Source: Xenococcaceae cyanobacterium MO_188.B32 (lineage in GTDB: Bacteria > Cyanobacteriota > Cyanobacteriia > Cyanobacteriales > Xenococcaceae). From it: 64,000 nucleotides of DNA. Positions 61,733 through 64,000 of this stretch are shown here, piece by piece. The stretch covers positions 1-64,000 of the forward strand of contig JASJDJ010000006.1 of NCBI GenBank assembly GCA_030065635.1, given 5' to 3'. The translations under genes and the position numbers were made by a program. Position 1 is the stretch's first letter. Every line of letters begins with the position of its first letter. A model generated the notes under the pieces. That model saw only the letters and a program-made list of their open reading frames with translations, ran no database searches and was not told the origin of the DNA.

Positions 61733-62167
61733 ATGGCTTTAGAAGTTGGTACAACAGCACCATCCTTTACCACCGTAGACGATGAAGGCAATACTGTTTC
61801 TTTATCTGACTTTAAAGGTAAACTCGTCGTTTTATATTTCTATCCCAAAGATGATACTCCTGGGTGTACAAAACAAGCACAAAGTTTCCGCGACAACTAC
61901 GAGGAATACAGTAATAAAGATATGGTTGTCTTAGGTGTTAGTATGGACGATCGAGAGTCTCATAAAAAATTCAAAGAAAAGTACGGTTTACCTTTTACCT
62001 TACTTGTTGATAGCGATGGCACAATTACTAAAGCTTATGATGTGGATGGTGGAGGTTATGCCAAGCGTGTCACCTACATTATCGACGGAGAAGGCAAAAT
62101 TACTTATGTTGATGCCAATGTTAATACTAGTACCCATGCTCGAGATGTTTTAGCTAAAGTAGGCTAA
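61733..62167 (+). CDS. bcp: Peroxiredoxin Q/Bcp (single-cysteine form)
   Basis: The 144-residue thiol peroxidase has the thioredoxin fold and the peroxidatic cysteine Cys45 in YPKDDTPGCTKQAQSFRDNY. In typical PrxQ/Bcp a resolving cysteine sits five residues later; here that position is Gln50, and Cys45 is the only cysteine in the protein. It must use an external thiol or another protein for turnover. It probably detoxifies H2O2 or organic peroxides formed during photosynthesis. It is a single gene, downstream of the restriction remnant, which is transcribed in the other direction. Confidence 0.94.
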   Translation: MALEVGTTAPSFTTVDDEGNTVSLSDFKGKLVVLYFYPKDDTPGCTKQAQSFRDNYEEYSNKDMVVLGVSMDDRESHKKFKEKYGLPFTLLVDSDGTITKAYDVDGGGYAKRVTYIIDGEGKITYVDANVNTSTHARDVLAKVG

Positions 62168-62192
62168 TCAAAAATTTAACTATGTAAGCGGG

Positions 62193-62231
62193 AAGTCTCA
62201 AGCTAGCAAGGTAGCAAAAGCGATGGGACTT
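62193..62231. repeat. Dispersed hairpin after bcp, same family as at 50085
   Basis: AAGTCTCAAGCT and AGCGATGGGACTT form an imperfect 12-bp stem, with GCTAGC/GGTAGC inside. It is preceded by GTAAGCGGGAAG, as the hairpin at 50085 is preceded by GTGAGCGGGAAG. It could also act as the bcp terminator, but it looks primarily like a mobile-element end. Confidence 0.7.
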
Positions 62232-62373
62232 CTCTTATAGCTTTTATCAATCTTTAAATGAGCCAAGGGTGAGTTAAGATTATTGACGCACATTAGAATC
62301 AAGACAATGTACCTCAAATGTTAAAACTTCGATGTGCTTATTTAAATGGCGATATTGACTTAAATATTTCTGC

Positions 62374-62577
62374 TTAGTCAAAAAGTAAGATGCTCCCAAA
62401 AACTAGAGCGTAGAGAAAATCTATGGTAAGCAAATAATATATAGAAGTAAAAATATTTCTTTCGTTGCCTTCGCGATCGCTTGATATGATGTGTTGCGAG
62501 CGATGGGTTTCTGAAAAATATCCCCCTTCAATATGTTCTACTAAAGATAATTGTTCGATCAAATCGTGTTTATTCAT
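62374..62577 (-). pseudogene. DUF985 cupin remnant
   Basis: The 67-codon frame begins MNKHDLIEQLSLVEHIEGGY then FSETHRS and includes NIFTSIYYLL, the N-terminal strand pattern of DUF985 cupins (Pro-Glu-Gly-Gly-Tyr-Phe-x-Glu-Thr). After TSIYYLL the family should continue into the metal-site region (His-x-His-type), but the frame is lost and ends in hydrophobic residues. An intact protein has about 150-160 residues. The remaining piece lacks the ligand-binding half. Confidence 0.7.
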
Positions 62578-62754
62578 AATGGTATTAGGTTTTAGATTTT
62601 AGAGGATCGACCTACCACCTAAGAACCGCCGACCTGGTGATGGGTTTTATATGTATGTCATTCTACCTAATACTCGATCGACTGATTTATGAGAGAATTG
62701 AACTTAAACACTTAAAATAGATAATTGACTGTAAGCCTTTAAAAAATAACAAAT

Positions 62755-62991
62755 ATGATTGAAGCCTCAGAATCTAATAATAAGCCAGCAACGGCGGCAG
62801 AATTAGCCGAAGTAATTACCGAATTTGAGCAATATCGCGAACGCTTGCTGACTGAAACTATGGCAGCAGCGAAAAAAGCTAAACTTCCCCAAAAAACTGC
62901 CCTAGCACAATTAGAACCTCAACTAGCCAAAATTGACACTACCCTCGAAAAGCTGAGAGAACAAAAGGCTATTTTGACTGAAACTAATTAA
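62755..62991 (+). CDS. Small coiled-coil hypothetical protein
   Basis: The 78-residue protein is almost all helical, with a heptad pattern (ELAEVITEFEQYRERLLTET; AQLEPQLAKIDTTLEKLREQ). It is highly charged, with no Cys, membrane helix or signal. It resembles small conserved cyanobacterial proteins of unknown role. It is the last clear gene before a 478-bp gene-free stretch. Confidence 0.7.
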   Translation: MIEASESNNKPATAAELAEVITEFEQYRERLLTETMAAAKKAKLPQKTALAQLEPQLAKIDTTLEKLREQKAILTETN

Positions 62992-63039
62992 TAGGTGTTG
63001 CTGATTTAAGTAATGACTTATAATATACTACTTAATTAG

Positions 63040-63129
63040 ATTTTTAAAGAGGTAATGGGTTTCCGCCGTTTCCTGCTGCGTGGTCTTAATGCCTTGACAG
63101 GTAAAGGGTTCTCTATCGCTACCAGTTAG
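63040..63129 (+). pseudogene. Transposase C-terminal remnant
   Basis: A frame after a stop at 63037 reads IFKEVMGFRRFLLRGLNALT. The KEVMGFRxFLLRGL segment is characteristic of the end of DDE transposases of the IS1182-like type. It normally continues into a Glu-Trp and an Asn-Leu region, but here it passes into an unrelated hairpin. Only about 20 residues of homology remain, and the catalytic DDE part is absent. Confidence 0.45.
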
Positions 63130-63147
63130 AGCACCCTTTACCCCTGT
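63097..63147. repeat. Strong hairpin in the 63-kb gene-free stretch
   Basis: ACAGGTAAAGGGT (63097-63109) pairs with ACCCTTTACC-CC-CTGT (63133-63147) through 13 base pairs with a 2-nt bulge. Inside it CTCTA (63111) pairs with TAGAG (63131). It overlaps the end of the transposase-like peptide. It may be a terminal hairpin of a decayed element. Confidence 0.65.
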
Positions 63148-63231
63148 GGAAAATGAGGATACGTCTAAGTTACAGCTATACTATCCTATTACCCGTCGTT
63201 CGATGGTTTACAATTGGCGATATCTCCGCCG

Positions 63232-63395
63232 GGTAGTCCCTGCAAAATAGTGGAGGTATGAAAAAGCAATGGTTTCAGAGCTTTTAAGACTCTTTAAAGT
63301 GCAAGCTGGTGTAACGAATTTACTCAGTTTCAGCCAACAATTGCATATTAATTGTAATGGCTTGCAATGACCTCCACTGCTCTGTAGGGACTACC
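63232..63395. ncRNA. 164-nt long-stem element (structured RNA or MITE candidate)
   Basis: The ends pair perfectly: GGTAGTCCCT (63232-63241) with AGGGACTACC (63386-63395), then a symmetric 7-by-7-nt internal loop, then AGTGGAGGT (63249-63257) with ACCTCCACT (63370-63378). Inside lie AGAG/CTCT and GCAAGC/GCTTGC helices. A rod with a closing stem, internal loop and inner helices resembles 6S RNA in layout, and 164 nt is near its size. It is equally compatible with a MITE, given the transposase remnant 100 nt away. No coding potential is seen. Confidence 0.45.
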
Positions 63396-63469
63396 GTAAG
63401 GAAAATAATAACCAGTTACTTAGTATGATAGTTGAAAGTCATATATAGTAAAGGTTAAGATTATTTGCA

Positions 63470-64000
63470 ATGATATCTCATGAAGAAACTGATGTACTAC
63501 TAGCCAGGGTTAACGAGCAAATAGCACAACAAACTTTTGATATCCACAACCATGAACTTATTAAACAAATGGTTGAGTGTATGGGAGATACAAGAGGTAT
63601 GGTGAGATTGGGTTTTGCTGAAGCCCTTGGTGAAGTAGGCAAACCAGCCGTTCCTTTCTTATTAGAAGCAATGGCGAACCATGATAATGTAGTCGTACGT
63701 CGTGCTGCTGCCAAAACTCTGACCTTAATCGGCGATCCTAGTACAGTTCCCAATTTGATCCACGCCCTCTTAAATGATGAAGATACAGTAGTTCAAGGTT
63801 CGGCTATTGGTGCATTGGCTAGAACGGGAGAGGCAGCGGTTTTACCTTTACTAAAAATTTTAGAATCTGCGGAAAGTCCAGAAACAACCAAAGGTCATGT
63901 AGCTTGGGCATTAGCATTTATTGGTACAGAAGGAAAAAAACATTTATATCAAGCTATTGATTCCGAATCACCAGAAGTACGGGCTGCTATAGTAGGAGCA
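63470..64000 (+). CDS. HEAT-repeat protein, 3' end outside the window
   Basis: From ATG 63470 a frame of 177 codons runs off the right edge. The protein has PBS-lyase-type HEAT repeats of about 30 residues (MVRLGFAEALGEVGKPAVPF; VVVRRAAAKTLTLIGDPSTV; TVVQGSAIGALARTGEAAVL). In cyanobacteria such proteins include phycobilin lyases and NblB-like factors that handle chromophores or phycobilisome turnover, but HEAT repeats alone do not prove that. No phycobiliprotein gene is in the window, so the role is unassigned. Confidence 0.88.
   Translation, partial: MISHEETDVLLARVNEQIAQQTFDIHNHELIKQMVECMGDTRGMVRLGFAEALGEVGKPAVPFLLEAMANHDNVVVRRAAAKTLTLIGDPSTVPNLIHALLNDEDTVVQGSAIGALARTGEAAVLPLLKILESAESPETTKGHVAWALAFIGTEGKKHLYQAIDSESPEVRAAIVGA

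Noticed and set aside
63040..63395. tmRNA or RNase P RNA in the 63-kb gap
   Set aside because: Neither the tmRNA start with its tag frame nor the RNase P GAGGAAAGUC core is present.

Overview
The window is chromosomal DNA from a cyanobacterium. It carries the photosystem II cytochrome c-550 gene (psbV), zeta-carotene desaturase (crtQ), a cyanobacterial sufR/sufB divergent pair, a cyanoexosortase locus and HpsJ, DICT and pentapeptide-repeat proteins. The DNA is AT-rich and studded with the HIP1 octamer GCGATCGC, with heptanucleotide tandem repeats in several spacers. I cannot name the genus from this alone. No rRNA, tRNA or CRISPR array was recognised.

Layout. 1-2.3 kb: an accessory left edge with a DprA-like gene overlapping a phosphoribosyltransferase-like gene that runs off the window (a ShosTA-like defence or toxin-antitoxin candidate), next to a truncated, frameshifted comM. 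2.4-6 kb: rpmG, rpsR, an RNase II/R-type gene and a small partner gene. 6-13.3 kb: moeA, FHA, phasin-like, S9 peptidase, rimM, a truncated P-loop kinase and hpnH. 13.4-17 kb: a pentapeptide-repeat membrane protein with repeat elements inserted in frame, a TPR protein and a DUF790 nuclease-like protein. 17-23.4 kb: an RRM protein, mgtE, a GGDEF-EAL-GGDEF protein, an STAS-like protein and an AEC transporter. 23.8-28.4 kb: PHP phosphoesterase, sufR with a CAAC-N6-GTTG operator, sufB without sufCDS, and nrdB. 28.4-29.3 kb: relic of a small mobile element.

29.4-37.9 kb is a coherent same-strand run: TPR protein, DegT-type aminotransferase, cyanoexosortase, its EpsI-like partner, a polysaccharide export protein and a Wzc-like chain-length protein. 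It is probably an exopolysaccharide and protein-sorting locus. 38-42 kb: psbV, tandem SRPBCC genes and crtQ. 42.5-47.4 kb: an acyltransferase, a sulfatase gene broken by a 132-bp MITE-like insertion, and a GT39-type membrane glycosyltransferase. 48-50 kb: a DICT-GAF histidine kinase. 50-52.8 kb: an accessory patch with two convergent PIN-toxin modules, repeats and a probable recombinase remnant. 52.8-60.7 kb: a lytic transglycosylase, a secreted glycine-zipper protein, a zinc-ribbon/FHA protein, pgl, hpsJ, a DUF502 protein and nusB. 60.7-64 kb: an orphan HicB, a restriction-modification remnant, a 1-Cys PrxQ, a cupin remnant, a 480-bp stretch with strong hairpins and a transposase-tail peptide, and a HEAT-repeat gene cut by the right edge.

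Most genes are housekeeping or envelope related. Decay is conspicuous: comM, P-loop kinase, sulfatase, restriction-modification, cupin and transposase remnants all sit within 64 kb, usually beside small inverted-repeat elements.
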